A stretch of DNA of 64,000 nucleotides from NCBI GenBank assembly GCA_900095875.1, contig LT608311.1:1178001-1242000 (forward strand). The letters are read 5' to 3'. This document shows, in pieces, positions 1-8,981 of the stretch. The number at the start of each line of letters is the position of its first letter. The first letter of the stretch is position 1. Origin of the DNA: Caecibacter massiliensis. Its GTDB lineage: Bacteria > Bacillota > Negativicutes > Veillonellales > Megasphaeraceae. The notes below the pieces were generated by a model, which did not search any database, was not told where the DNA came from, and saw nothing but the letters and a program-made list of their open reading frames with translations. The position numbers were made by a program, and so were the translations under genes.

Positions 1-1676
1 GAGCAACACTATTTGCCAACCACTACAGTTACCCCGTCATTCCCTTTCAGGTTCAGGATATAGATTATCTCCGGGCCATCCGCACAGCGCTGGATCAGGG
101 ATACCAGCACATTGGCATCATGCGTTACCGTCACGCAGCCCCTCTGCATCTGGATGTATTTCAGCAATTGATGAAGATCCGTCTTACAGAACTCGTTTAC
201 GATGCGATTCCACAGATTTATTCCATCGCCAGAAAAACGCAATGCGATATACTGATTGGTCCGGCAGCTGCTCAGGACGCAGCCGATGCAGCCGGCAAAG
301 CATCACTCCTCGTCTATGCAGGAAGAGAAGCCATCCGCGATGCCTGTCTGGCTGCTGGTGAACAGATAAAAAGAATCTATGCAGCACGGCGCCATCGTGT
401 CATTACTGAATCGTTACTGGGAACAACCCAGCTTGGTATCGTCATTATTAATACAGAACAGGTCATCGAATTTTTTAATCGTACCATGCAGAATTATACA
501 GGACTGACATTGCATCAGGTCAGTGGCCGGACATTGACAGAGATATTTCCCAACCTGCCTTTGGATACATTTCTGAAAAGCGGACTCAGCCAGAAAGATA
601 GTTACCACGTAATCAATGGTACCATGATGCGCTGTGTCTTCAGCCGCATCACAATTGGTTTTCACGCTGGTGGCGTTCTCCTCACGTTTCATCCCACCCC
701 GCACAACACAAAAAAAGACCGGAAGCAACAGCGGTATACTATTGCCCCGGTTTATAAACTGGAAAAAATCACCGCGTATTCACCTGTTATGAGTCATCTT
801 GTACAGCTTTGCCGTCATATTTCTCCCATCGAATACGCCACCACTCTTATCGGTCCTGCCGGCTGTGGTGGTGAAGAGCTGGCTCATTGCCTGCACAATG
901 CATCCCGCCGTTCGGGCAATCCCTGTATGACACTGGATTGTTCTTCTACAACAGACGAACAGGCCGTTTCCACCCTTTACGGACGTACACAGAACGGATA
1001 CACACGCAGCGGTCTCTTTTTTCATGCCGCCGGTGGCAGTATCATTATCATTCATCCCGGTCTGGCCGGTCCGCGACTCCTGGCTATCCTGCAGGAAGTT
1101 CTGACAAAACAGCAATACATCTCCCCGGAAAACGGAGAACCCGTAGTGCTGGATATTTTATTTTATACAGTAGCCACCGATCAGGAATACCGGCAGCTGC
1201 CTATAGGGCTGCGCCGGCTTCTGTCTATTCATTGTCTGACATTGCCGCCACTCCGGGACCGGCCGGAAGATATCTGTGAGCTCTTTGTGAACTACGTCCA
1301 TCAACAGCTGCCGCAAAAACGGCATACTCATCTCAGTGAACATATGACACAACTGCTTACCACATACAGCTGGCCCGGCAATATCATTGAACTGCGCAGC
1401 GTCAGTATCCGCTATGCCCTGCAGCTAAAAACAGCAGCCAGTCCAACCCTGCGTTACCGCTATCAGCTTCTGATGGAAGCCATCGGTGAAAACAATGTAA
1501 AAGAAGATCTATATCTCCAATATCCGGCACTGATGGAAACACCTGTCACCGATTTGAAAAACTTCCGTGCCGGTATTCAAAAGCTCCATTCCCTGTTCGG
1601 CTGTACGTATAAAGAAATCGCTGAAAAACTGAATATGAGCCGTACGACATTATGGCGCCTGCTCCATAGTACCTGA
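1..1676 (+). CDS. PrpR-type sigma-54-activator-like regulator, 5' end missing
   Basis: The reading frame is open from the first bases (first full codon at 3), so the gene starts upstream of the window. Visible domains in order: a PrpR_N-like sensory domain (roughly the first 135 visible residues), a PAS domain (about 140-235), an AAA+ sigma-54-interaction domain (about 255-440) and a Fis-like HTH at the C-terminus (TYKEIAEKLNMSRTTLWRLL). The AAA+ part is degenerate. The Walker A position reads GPAGCGGEE, with no GK[ST]. The GAFTGA loop is missing, and the Walker B region reads GGSIIIIHP without the usual D-E pair. It probably binds DNA and a ligand but cannot remodel sigma-54 polymerase in the classical way (inference). 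The frame itself is intact. Family assignment is firm; the target genes are unknown. Confidence 0.85.
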   Translation, partial: ATLFANHYSYPVIPFQVQDIDYLRAIRTALDQGYQHIGIMRYRHAAPLHLDVFQQLMKIRLTELVYDAIPQIYSIARKTQCDILIGPAAAQDAADAAGKASLLVYAGREAIRDACLAAGEQIKRIYAARRHRVITESLLGTTQLGIVIINTEQVIEFFNRTMQNYTGLTLHQVSGRTLTEIFPNLPLDTFLKSGLSQKDSYHVINGTMMRCVFSRITIGFHAGGVLLTFHPTPHNTKKDRKQQRYTIAPVYKLEKITAYSPVMSHLVQLCRHISPIEYATTLIGPAGCGGEELAHCLHNASRRSGNPCMTLDCSSTTDEQAVSTLYGRTQNGYTRSGLFFHAAGGSIIIIHPGLAGPRLLAILQEVLTKQQYISPENGEPVVLDILFYTVATDQEYRQLPIGLRRLLSIHCLTLPPLRDRPEDICELFVNYVHQQLPQKRHTHLSEHMTQLLTTYSWPGNIIELRSVSIRYALQLKTAASPTLRYRYQLLMEAIGENNVKEDLYLQYPALMETPVTDLKNFRAGIQKLHSLFGCTYKEIAEKLNMSRTTLWRLLHST

Positions 1677-1681
1677 ATTCT

Positions 1682-2284
1682 TCAGCGGAGCAGGGCGTAT
1701 AAAACAAGGAGAACAAAGATAATGACTACCGGCTGCAGTCCTATAATAGCGATGACGACAGCCAGACACAGGAGAACGAGCAGGACGCCAATCACTTTGG
1801 AGATCCATGGCATCGGGGTCTCCTGTGCTGATGTTGGATCCATCGCCGATGGTTCCTCTGTAGGAGCATCCTCTGTATCTTCTGTCACAACTGTATCTGT
1901 CTGTTGCATAGTTTGCCCCGTTTTCCGGTCCTGTCTTCGTTTCTGCACAGTTTCCAGAGCTGCCAGATCATTATTACGGCCCGCTTCAAATCCTTTTTCA
2001 AACCCCCGATCATGGCCATAATCATAGCCTTTATCAAAACCTATGTCAAAGCCCCTGTCATAGCCTGTATCAAAGTCATCGGCCTCTTCATCGGATTCAG
2101 GTAGTACCTGATGGGTGAGCGTATCGATTTGTCTCCCGCATCCTGGACAGATAACATCCCGGCTTTCATATTCACTGCCACAAAACGGGCATTTCCGCGG
2201 CACAGGCCAACCGCATTCAGGACACGTATCCTCTTCATCACTGACATAGAAAAAACCGCATCCGGGACATTCCCGATAGGCCAT
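1682..2284 (-). CDS. double zinc-ribbon protein with G-repeat linker and C-terminal membrane segments
   Basis: The start is placed at the ATG ending at 2284, not at the ATG 27 bases upstream, because an AAGGTG ribosome binding site sits about 7 bases before it. The protein (200 aa) begins with two CxxC pairs plus two more (CPGCG, CPECG, CPFCG, CPGCG), which form tandem zinc ribbons. Next comes a run of about seven four-residue units of the form aromatic-D/E-x-G (GYDRGFDIGFDKGYDYGHDRG), resembling Yae1-type glycine repeats. A charged Thr/Glu-rich linker leads to two hydrophobic helices at the extreme C-terminus. This suggests a cytoplasmic metal-binding head tethered to the inner membrane. I do not recognise a named family or function. 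It is convergent with the regulator before it. Confidence 0.8.
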   Translation of the reverse strand: MAYRECPGCGFFYVSDEEDTCPECGWPVPRKCPFCGSEYESRDVICPGCGRQIDTLTHQVLPESDEEADDFDTGYDRGFDIGFDKGYDYGHDRGFEKGFEAGRNNDLAALETVQKRRQDRKTGQTMQQTDTVVTEDTEDAPTEEPSAMDPTSAQETPMPWISKVIGVLLVLLCLAVVIAIIGLQPVVIIFVLLVLYALLR

Positions 2285-2485
2285 GACACTCACCTTCTTT
2301 GTTTGATACATACGATTATAATAGTACTAGCTTTTATTTTTAGTATATACTTTTTCGCAGTAAAAAACATCCTTATTTTTCTGCAATTCCATTTAATTTT
2401 TCTTGTTTGACTATTTGCCTTTTGCGTGATATAGTAGATATGTAAAATTGATAAAAATTTGCAATGACATACAGGAGGGATTTTC

Positions 2486-3049
2486 ATGAAAGTTATTTTG
2501 CTCAATGGCAGCCGCCGCGAAAAGGGCTGCACCTATACGGCACTTTCTGTCGTCGCTGATACGCTGAAAGAAAACGGAATTGATGCAGAAATCATCCATG
2601 CTGTTCCGGATACGGCTACAATCAATGCCGTTGCTGAAAAAATGAAGACCGCCGATGGTCTCGTCATCGGTTCTCCCGTATACTGGGCTTCCCCGTCAGG
2701 AGAAATCGTTTCCTTTATGGATCAGCTCGCCGGAAAAGCCGGTGCGGCCCTCGTACACAAAGTTGGGGCAACCGTTGCATCTGCCCGTCGTGCCGGAACG
2801 ACAGCTACCCTCGATGTCCTCAATAAATACCTGGCCTATCATCAGATGGTAAGCGTCGCTTCCAACTACTGGCCCATGGTACATGGCAATACGCCTGATG
2901 AAGTCCGTCAGGATGCCGAAGGTCTTCAAATCATGCGCGTCCTAGGCCGCAACATGGCGTGGATACTGAAGTGCATTGAAGCCGGTAAAAAGGCCGGTAT
3001 CTCCGCACCGGAAACGGAAGCCAAAGTCATGACCAATTTCATCCGCTGA
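2486..3049 (+). CDS. NADPH-dependent FMN reductase / flavodoxin-fold protein
   Basis: A 187-residue flavodoxin-fold protein. The N-terminus has the FMN phosphate loop (LNGSRREKGCTYTA), and the middle has the second conserved stretch (VIGSPVYWASPSGEIVSFMDQ). It resembles the iron-sulfur flavoprotein / NADPH-dependent FMN reductase family but lacks the Cys cluster of true iron-sulfur flavoproteins apart from isolated cysteines. A GGAGG ribosome binding site precedes the ATG. It is monocistronic, with its own terminator at 3131-3156. The likely role is cytoplasmic flavin- or quinone-dependent reduction; the substrate cannot be told from sequence. Confidence 0.88.
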   Translation: MKVILLNGSRREKGCTYTALSVVADTLKENGIDAEIIHAVPDTATINAVAEKMKTADGLVIGSPVYWASPSGEIVSFMDQLAGKAGAALVHKVGATVASARRAGTTATLDVLNKYLAYHQMVSVASNYWPMVHGNTPDEVRQDAEGLQIMRVLGRNMAWILKCIEAGKKAGISAPETEAKVMTNFIR

Positions 3050-3130
3050 AGTATCCTGACAAAATCGTAAAAAGCCTGAACATAGCGTTTTTTTCTGCCT
3101 TGCAGGCTTATGTTCCATTCCTATCCTAAA

Positions 3131-3156
3131 AGAGACTGTATCCAGTCTCTTTTTTC
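3131..3156 (+). terminator. intrinsic terminator after FMN reductase gene
   Basis: An 8-bp inverted repeat (AGAGACTG / CAGTCTCT, 4-base loop) is followed directly by a run of six T on the plus strand. Confidence 0.85.
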
Positions 3157-3216
3157 TTGCTTTTTTCTATAACCTCACGTAATATAGGAATGATTATAGT
3201 ATAAACGGGGGATAAT

Positions 3217-4320
3217 ATGAATAAGCAAACTATGACGCGCTCCGAATGGGTCTCATCCCAACTTCTGACATGGCACAATGCGATCAGTGCCATCGCTATT
3301 TTTTCCATTATCATGTATATTTTTATCAAAGGCCATCATCCCATGGTCATTATTGGCTTTTTTTGCGCCTTTTTCATTCTGACGGCATGGCGCATGCTGC
3401 TGACTATGGTTGTCGTATCGGTCATTGCCTCCGGTATTTGTCTGGCCTTTCCTTTTCTGGCACCGGTCGCCTTTATTATCATGGTCGTTTTATTTCTGGC
3501 CCGTATCGGCTTTATCCTCAAAAACTGGCGGGCCGTCATTGCCGGAATGTTCGTCTACGGTCTGGCTTTGACACTGTATTTTAAAATACAATGGATCTAT
3601 ACAGGATACCATTACATCTTTAGTGGATTGCGCCAGATTGTGCTTCTCCTGCCTCAATCACTACTCCATCTGATAAACAGGCCTGCTTTCTTTTTTACCT
3701 GTCTGGCTTTTACAACATTGGCTATAGTCATTGCCTTTATTTTCCAGATGCTGCTGTACTGGTTGTACCGTAATGGCTATACCGCTTCCGGAGCCCTTAG
3801 CATCATGGGAAGCATCCCCCTTGTCATCATCGCCCTGATTCTCCCCTTCTTAAAAGCAGCTGCCGTAGACGGGGCCATAGCTGACGGTATATCTGGCGAC
3901 TTTACCCACGATGGGGCTTTTGCTCCCGACAGCGCCGTCAGTCATGACGGATTCATCAAAGCGCCATCGGGTTACCATCATGTCAATGGTTATACGCGTA
4001 TCGCACCGGACGGCCACACGGAATACGTCCATGACTACATACGCTCCAATCCTGACGGAATCATCGAAAATAACCTGTCCTATCATGGTTCCCACCAGGA
4101 TCCCACAACTTCCGGATCACTGCCCGGCACGACGACACCTCATACCGGACAGGACGTACCGGCAACAGGAAGTGACACCTATGTCATGCTTGCCGGTTCT
4201 ATACATGGTGCATTCCGGCCCGTATTTTCTGCCCGGCGTCATCTCATCCTGACCCTTATGGCCGTATATATAGGTGCCGGTATCCTGACCAGTACGGCCG
4301 TCTATTTCATATATTATTAA
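3217..4320 (+). CDS. multi-TM membrane protein with extracytoplasmic GY-R-DG-type motif
   Basis: A 367-residue protein with about seven to eight hydrophobic helices in the first 220 residues. A soluble segment follows (about 222-335), and one last helix lies near 343-365. The soluble segment is rich in Gly, His, Asp and Ser. It contains VNGYTRIAPDGHTEYVHDY followed by RSNPDG, which resembles the GYxRxxGTxVxxYxRTxPDG motif found near membrane or cell-surface proteins of many bacteria. A GGGG ribosome binding site precedes the ATG. I do not recognise a specific family. Topology suggests a membrane sensor or envelope protein with one extracytoplasmic domain (inference). Confidence 0.75.
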   Translation: MNKQTMTRSEWVSSQLLTWHNAISAIAIFSIIMYIFIKGHHPMVIIGFFCAFFILTAWRMLLTMVVVSVIASGICLAFPFLAPVAFIIMVVLFLARIGFILKNWRAVIAGMFVYGLALTLYFKIQWIYTGYHYIFSGLRQIVLLLPQSLLHLINRPAFFFTCLAFTTLAIVIAFIFQMLLYWLYRNGYTASGALSIMGSIPLVIIALILPFLKAAAVDGAIADGISGDFTHDGAFAPDSAVSHDGFIKAPSGYHHVNGYTRIAPDGHTEYVHDYIRSNPDGIIENNLSYHGSHQDPTTSGSLPGTTTPHTGQDVPATGSDTYVMLAGSIHGAFRPVFSARRHLILTLMAVYIGAGILTSTAVYFIYY

Positions 4321-4363
4321 CTCCATAATAGGTACTCGAACGGAAAAATTTAAGCAGGAATAT

Positions 4364-4414
4364 AAGCTAAAAAGACTGTGCACGATGAAAACATCATGCA
4401 CAGTCTTTTTAGCT
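4364..4414. terminator. bidirectional terminator between convergent genes
   Basis: A long perfect inverted repeat (about 18 bp, core AAAAAGACTGTGCA / TGCACAGTCTTTTT) separates the plus-strand membrane protein gene from the minus-strand adenine deaminase gene. T-tracts are built into both arms. Confidence 0.85.
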
Positions 4415-4429
4415 ATGTCCTTAAAAAAA

Positions 4430-6211
4430 TCATCTATCCTTCAATTCCAGGATAGGATCAAAGTAAGATAGCTTTGTATAATCTACGTTGCCACCATCGG
4501 TAATTGCCAGGTCAGGAATCGCCGTGATGGGCAGGAAGGACAGATAAAAAATCGGATCCGGGAGACGGCTGCCAATCGCTTTGGCCGCTTCGTCGAGTTC
4601 ATTTTCTTTTTGTGCCAATTCTTCCGGTGTCAGGTCTGATGCAATACCTGCAATGGGCAGCGGCAGGAACGAAACAATCTTTCCATCAATGACGACGACC
4701 TGTCCCCCGCCTTGTTCGATCAGTGTATTGGCAGCCAGTGCCATATCATCATAATTGGCACCAGCGACGACGAGGTTATTATCGTCAGGAGCCGCCGTCG
4801 TGGCAATAGCACCTTTCTTAAATGACCATCCGGAAATGAAACCCTTGGACATGTTACCATTTATGCCATAACGTTCAATGACCGATACGAGGGCCACGTC
4901 TTTTTCGGCACTGGGACGGACAATACCTCCGCGGACATCCAGTTCGACGTCACGGCGTCTGCGCATGAACGGCCCGATACTGTTGATCGTTTCTACGACA
5001 GCCTTTCCTTCATCCATATCTACATGATAGGCAAAATCATCTGCCGTCAGCGGTGCATGCTGTACGGTGTGCAACAGGGAATCATCCCGTCTGGGTACAG
5101 TATACTCGAATTTATTTTCTCCCTTTTCTGTCACCAGTATCCCCTTACTGATGACTGTCTGTACACGGAAAGTCCCCGGCTGATCGACGAGAAGGATATC
5201 CGCATCCTTGCCTGGTGCAATAGAACCGACACGGTCATCGATTTCATAAGCTTCTGCCGCATTAATTGTCGCCATCTGGATGGCCGTCATCGGTTCGATT
5301 CCCGCGGCGATGGCCAGATGTACCATATGGTCGATATGACCTTCTTTGAGAATGCCCCGGGCGTTTACATCATCAGAGCAAAAGCTGGTATGACGGGCTA
5401 TGCCCGGTGCGCCTTCGGTAATAGCGCGGACATTTTCTTTAAGGAATTTCGTGACTGCTGATTCCCGGATAATCGTGTGCATCCCTTTGCGGGCTTTTTC
5501 CAGGAATTCCTGGTGGTCATAACTTTCGTGATCGACACGGACACCACTCATGAGATATTCGTTGAGAGCCTTGCCCTTAGCCAGGGGACTGCAGCCAAAA
5601 ATAGGCCGATGATATTTTCTGGCCAGGACGAGTGCTTCCATCGTATCCGGATCCTTAGTCTGGACAGCTTCACGTACCAGTTCCCATATACCATAACAGC
5701 GAGGATCCTGATGATATTTTGCATGATCTTTAGCTGTCACATTATACGCAATGGTCGAAACGGGAATCGTATACGGTGTCTTATAAGGCAGTGCCCAGAA
5801 TACTTTCATAGGAGATGCATCGACTTCCTTGAAAATGGCTTCCAGCCCATCGACGCCGATGACGGAAATATATTCATCGAGACCACTGACAATACTGGTC
5901 GTACCGTGGGGAACGACGGCCTGGGCAAAACGTGTCATGCTCATTTTGCTGCATTCTACATGGATATGGCAGTCAATAAGTCCCGGAGCCAGATAGGTTC
6001 CTGTCGCGTCTATTTTTTGCGTATGTTCATCGATATAGTCAGAAATATCACTTTCAACGGCGACGATTTTCCCTTTATAGACAGCCACGTCTGCCTTATA
6101 GTATTCACCCGTATTGACATTGATCAGCGTACCGCCGATAACAGCCATATCGGCTTTAATCCGGGCTGCACCAGCATCGATATAATCAGATAACAGTTCT
6201 TTCGTAAGCAT
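4430..6211 (-). CDS. ade: adenine deaminase
   Basis: A 593-residue amidohydrolase that converts adenine to hypoxanthine and ammonia in purine salvage. It is the usual length for the bacterial AdeC family. The metal-binding motif GLIDCHIHVE lies near residue 78, and the second conserved HTSFCSDD near residue 275. The C-terminal adenine deaminase domain (NLVVAGANYDDM, GGGQVVV) is complete. It follows the permease 3' half by 11 bases, so it is the last gene of a purine operon whose order is adenosine deaminase, permease, adenine deaminase. The 11-kb element inserted in the permease lies between it and the operon promoter. Its expression now depends on read-through from the element or on a promoter inside it (inference). 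Confidence 0.95.
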   Translation of the reverse strand: MLTKELLSDYIDAGAARIKADMAVIGGTLINVNTGEYYKADVAVYKGKIVAVESDISDYIDEHTQKIDATGTYLAPGLIDCHIHVECSKMSMTRFAQAVVPHGTTSIVSGLDEYISVIGVDGLEAIFKEVDASPMKVFWALPYKTPYTIPVSTIAYNVTAKDHAKYHQDPRCYGIWELVREAVQTKDPDTMEALVLARKYHRPIFGCSPLAKGKALNEYLMSGVRVDHESYDHQEFLEKARKGMHTIIRESAVTKFLKENVRAITEGAPGIARHTSFCSDDVNARGILKEGHIDHMVHLAIAAGIEPMTAIQMATINAAEAYEIDDRVGSIAPGKDADILLVDQPGTFRVQTVISKGILVTEKGENKFEYTVPRRDDSLLHTVQHAPLTADDFAYHVDMDEGKAVVETINSIGPFMRRRRDVELDVRGGIVRPSAEKDVALVSVIERYGINGNMSKGFISGWSFKKGAIATTAAPDDNNLVVAGANYDDMALAANTLIEQGGGQVVVIDGKIVSFLPLPIAGIASDLTPEELAQKENELDEAAKAIGSRLPDPIFYLSFLPITAIPDLAITDGGNVDYTKLSYFDPILELKDR

Positions 6212-6222
6212 GTATAATCTCC

Positions 6223-6840
6223 TTAAAATTTAAGAATAGTCAGCGTATACAACAGAATGAGGAAGAGAACAAACATGACCCAGATGAGTGGATTGAGTTC
6301 TCTGCGCCGTCCGGCAATAGTCATCAGGATCGGATAAAACAGGAACCCGAAGGCGATGCCATACGAAATATTAAATGTCAGTGGCATGCCGATGATGACC
6401 ATGAAAGCCGGGAAGGCGACTTCAAACTGATTCCAGTGGATTTCTTTAAGAGACGATGTCATGAGAACGCCGACGATAATCAGGGCCGGAGCCGTAACCT
6501 GAGCCGTAACGACAGCCAGAAGAGGTGAAAAAATCATACTAAAGGCGAAGAGAATCGCTACGACAACGGCTGTCAGACCTGTACGGGCACCGACAGCTAT
6601 GCCGGCCGAAGATTCGACATAAGCTGCCGTAGGAGTCGTTCCCATAACAGCACCACCGAGCATGGACAGAGAATCTGCCATGAGAGCCCGGCCGATGCGG
6701 GGCATTTTGCCATTATGCATAATTCCGGCCTGTTGTGCCAGTCCGATGAGCGTGCCAGCCGTATCGAAAAAGGCCACCAGGAAAAAGATGATCACTACGG
6801 CCCACATCAGTCGGTCATTTTTTGCGGACAGTTCATACAT
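6223..6840 (-). pseudogene. NCS2 purine permease, C-terminal half (TM8-14), split by the element
   Basis: This fragment continues exactly where the N-terminal fragment at 17810-18568 stops. Joining LTDPQM to YELSAKND restores a permease of about 456 residues of the guanine/hypoxanthine (PbuG/AzgA-like) NCS2 type. It opens with the TM8 signature FFDTAGTLIG and then six more hydrophobic segments. The left end of the element places AAAAGGA a few bases before an ATG made by the 5-bp junction core. The fragment could therefore be translated as an independent 205-residue protein starting MYELSAKN. An alternative ATG further up, inside the element, is also in frame. Whether it is expressed is unknown. 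Confidence 0.9.
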
Positions 6841-8663
6841 GCTATCCTTTTCTGTTCTCTGCTCCTGCGTTTGCTCTCGTTTGATTTCTCCCTCCGTATC
6901 TTCTTGGCACAAGCAGGACAATACCTTGATGCACCAGAGCCCGGGACATATTCAACGCCGCACACCGTACAATTTTTAGCGGGCATTGCTGCCCACCGTT
7001 TTGTAGGTATGATATGTAATTCATCGACAAAGCCGATGAATTTATAGTAAATCTTGATTTCCTGCTTCACTGTTCCGTCTGCCATCTTCTCACGCTCCGA
7101 AACAAGTATCTTGTCTATGAGTGCGTTTATAACTGTTGCATCCAGTTCTTTTAAGCCTTGATAATTTCGGATAAGGGCGAGGAAGTCACGGATTCCCCGT
7201 GATTTCTCGTAGCTTTCATTAAGAGTTTCCGTCACCTCTTTCAGCCTTGCTTCAATTTCAAGCTGCTCTTTCTGGTATTTCCCCGACATCATCTCAAAAT
7301 TCCGCTCGGTAATACGCTCCATGACCTTATCCTCGTAGAGAGAGGAAAACAGCCTGTCCAGTTCCGCAAGGCGTTTGTTCAGCTTCTTACGTTCTTTCTC
7401 TAATGCTTTCGCCCTGCTCTGGTCTGTTTCCGTGAGCCGCTTTTCTATGGCCCTGACCGCCTTTTCATCATTCACTGCCATATCCGCAAAACAGTTGATG
7501 TCGGCAAGAACGGCATTGAATAAATCCCTTGCTTCTATATTGTGGGCACTACACTCGCTTCTTCCGTTTCTTGCATAATTATTACATGAATACTGTACAC
7601 AGTCGATAATCTCTGGGCGTTTCCTCCTGTGTACGTTCATTGCCCGCAGAGCACATCCGCAGTCCACACACTTGATAACGCCTGCAAAAATATTTACAAA
7701 TCCTCCCTTGTTCTGTGGAAGCCTACGACTTGTAATAAGCTGTTGGACAATATCAAATTCCTCCTGCGTGACTATTCCCTCATGGGTATTGGGTATCACT
7801 TCCCATTCTTCGGGCAGCTTAGAGGGGCGTTTCTTGCTTTTCATATTGGCGGCAATCCGTTTGTAGCCTACAAGATTTCCCGCATATATCGGGCTTCTTA
7901 AAATGCTCCTCACGCTGTTCCCACTCCAAATATAGCGTTTGTCCTCGTTCCCCTCAAAATGACGTTCAAAGCCTGTTTCGCCACGCTCCGCCGCATAAGC
8001 GGCAGGGCGTAGGATATGCTGTTTATTAAGATGTCTGCAAATTTTGGCAACTCCATTCCCTTTTAATGCAAGGTCGAATATCTCTTTTACAACATGTGCC
8101 ACTTTATCATCTATCAGCAGATGGTTGTGGTCGGCAGGGTCTTTGATATAGCCATAAGGGGCGGTAGTTCCCATGAATTTCCCCTGTTGAAACCTCGCCC
8201 GATATGCCGATTTTATCTTAACAGATATGTCAGCGGCATACATTTCGTTTAAAATGTTGCGGAAAGGCGTGATGTCCATAGCAGATTTATTCAAGGTATC
8301 TACGCCGTCATTGACCGCTATATACCTCACGTTATGCTCTGGGAAGAAAACTTCCAGATATAACCCACAATCAAGATAGTTTCTCCCCAGACGGGATAAA
8401 TCTTTCGTAATCACGCAGTTTATCAGACCGCTTTCAATGTCTTTTATCATATTCTGGAAACTTGGTCTTTGGAAATTTGTACCAGAATAACCATCGTCCA
8501 CATACGTTTTTGCTATGTGCCATCCCTGCTTTTTCACATAATCCGTGAGGATGGATTTCTGTGTCGCAATGCTCGCACTCTCGTTATCCGTACCATCGTC
8601 TTTAGATAAGCGGCAATAAATGCCGACTAAATAGATTTTCTTTTCTTCTTTGATTCCTGCCAT
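6807..8663 (-). CDS. large serine recombinase (TnpX-like) of the element
   Basis: A 618-residue recombinase. The N-terminal resolvase catalytic domain has the nucleophile region YCRLSKDD (residues about 16-23) and the downstream DLSRLGRN. A recombinase domain follows, then a zinc ribbon (CVDCG with later C residues), a long coiled coil and a DUF4368-like stretch. An extra zinc-ribbon tail (CTVCG, CPAC) with a basic Lys/Arg-rich end closes the protein. A GGAGG ribosome binding site precedes the ATG. It excises and integrates the element through a short core. The reading frame crosses the element end at 6841, and the last ten residues (CMNCPQKMTD) are encoded by host permease DNA. The tail must therefore differ in the circular form. 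Confidence 0.95.
   Translation of the reverse strand: MAGIKEEKKIYLVGIYCRLSKDDGTDNESASIATQKSILTDYVKKQGWHIAKTYVDDGYSGTNFQRPSFQNMIKDIESGLINCVITKDLSRLGRNYLDCGLYLEVFFPEHNVRYIAVNDGVDTLNKSAMDITPFRNILNEMYAADISVKIKSAYRARFQQGKFMGTTAPYGYIKDPADHNHLLIDDKVAHVVKEIFDLALKGNGVAKICRHLNKQHILRPAAYAAERGETGFERHFEGNEDKRYIWSGNSVRSILRSPIYAGNLVGYKRIAANMKSKKRPSKLPEEWEVIPNTHEGIVTQEEFDIVQQLITSRRLPQNKGGFVNIFAGVIKCVDCGCALRAMNVHRRKRPEIIDCVQYSCNNYARNGRSECSAHNIEARDLFNAVLADINCFADMAVNDEKAVRAIEKRLTETDQSRAKALEKERKKLNKRLAELDRLFSSLYEDKVMERITERNFEMMSGKYQKEQLEIEARLKEVTETLNESYEKSRGIRDFLALIRNYQGLKELDATVINALIDKILVSEREKMADGTVKQEIKIYYKFIGFVDELHIIPTKRWAAMPAKNCTVCGVEYVPGSGASRYCPACAKKIRREKSNESKRRSREQKRIACMNCPQKMTD
6836..6840. repeat. left 5-bp junction core (TACAT)
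   Basis: TACAT is found at both ends of the element. The left copy is joined to the permease 3' half. Removing one copy together with the element restores a continuous permease reading frame. Confidence 0.85.
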
Positions 8664-8717
8664 ACTGTAAAACCTCCGTATCTGTCCTATCTGTTTTCAT
8701 GTCCCATTGCGTACATT

Positions 8718-8981
8718 CTAAGCGGACAGCCCCTCATTGTCGAAGGTGTCGCCCTCGGCAATCTTCTTCCGAATATCCTCGGAGATAATCGGGACAAACG
8801 CTTCTGTAACGGTCTGTGTGCCGACATATTCACGGCTGATTATCATCTGCACTGGTGCTTTTGGCACGATACGCTTTCTCTTTTTATCTGCTTTCTTATC
8901 CTCGCCCATACTTAAATCTTCCTTTCCAGACAGGGCAGGGAAGAGTTTGGAAATGTCCCCGCCCTGCCAATCAGATACCAT
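8718..8981 (-). CDS. small conserved mobile-element protein
   Basis: An 87-residue basic protein just upstream of the recombinase gene. Its start overlaps the stop of the preceding gene (TAATG), so the two are probably translationally coupled. The middle is Lys/Arg rich (GEDKKADKKRKR). It is followed by a conserved-looking segment (VQMIISREYVGTQTVTEAF) and an acidic end. It occupies the place where Tn4451-type elements carry TnpW, but I cannot confirm that relationship from sequence. Function unknown. Confidence 0.7.
   Translation of the reverse strand: MVSDWQGGDISKLFPALSGKEDLSMGEDKKADKKRKRIVPKAPVQMIISREYVGTQTVTEAFVPIISEDIRKKIAEGDTFDNEGLSA

Noticed and set aside
5477-6193. A 238-codon open frame antisense to adenine deaminase
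   Set aside because: Mirror frame of a strongly conserved enzyme; no start signals.
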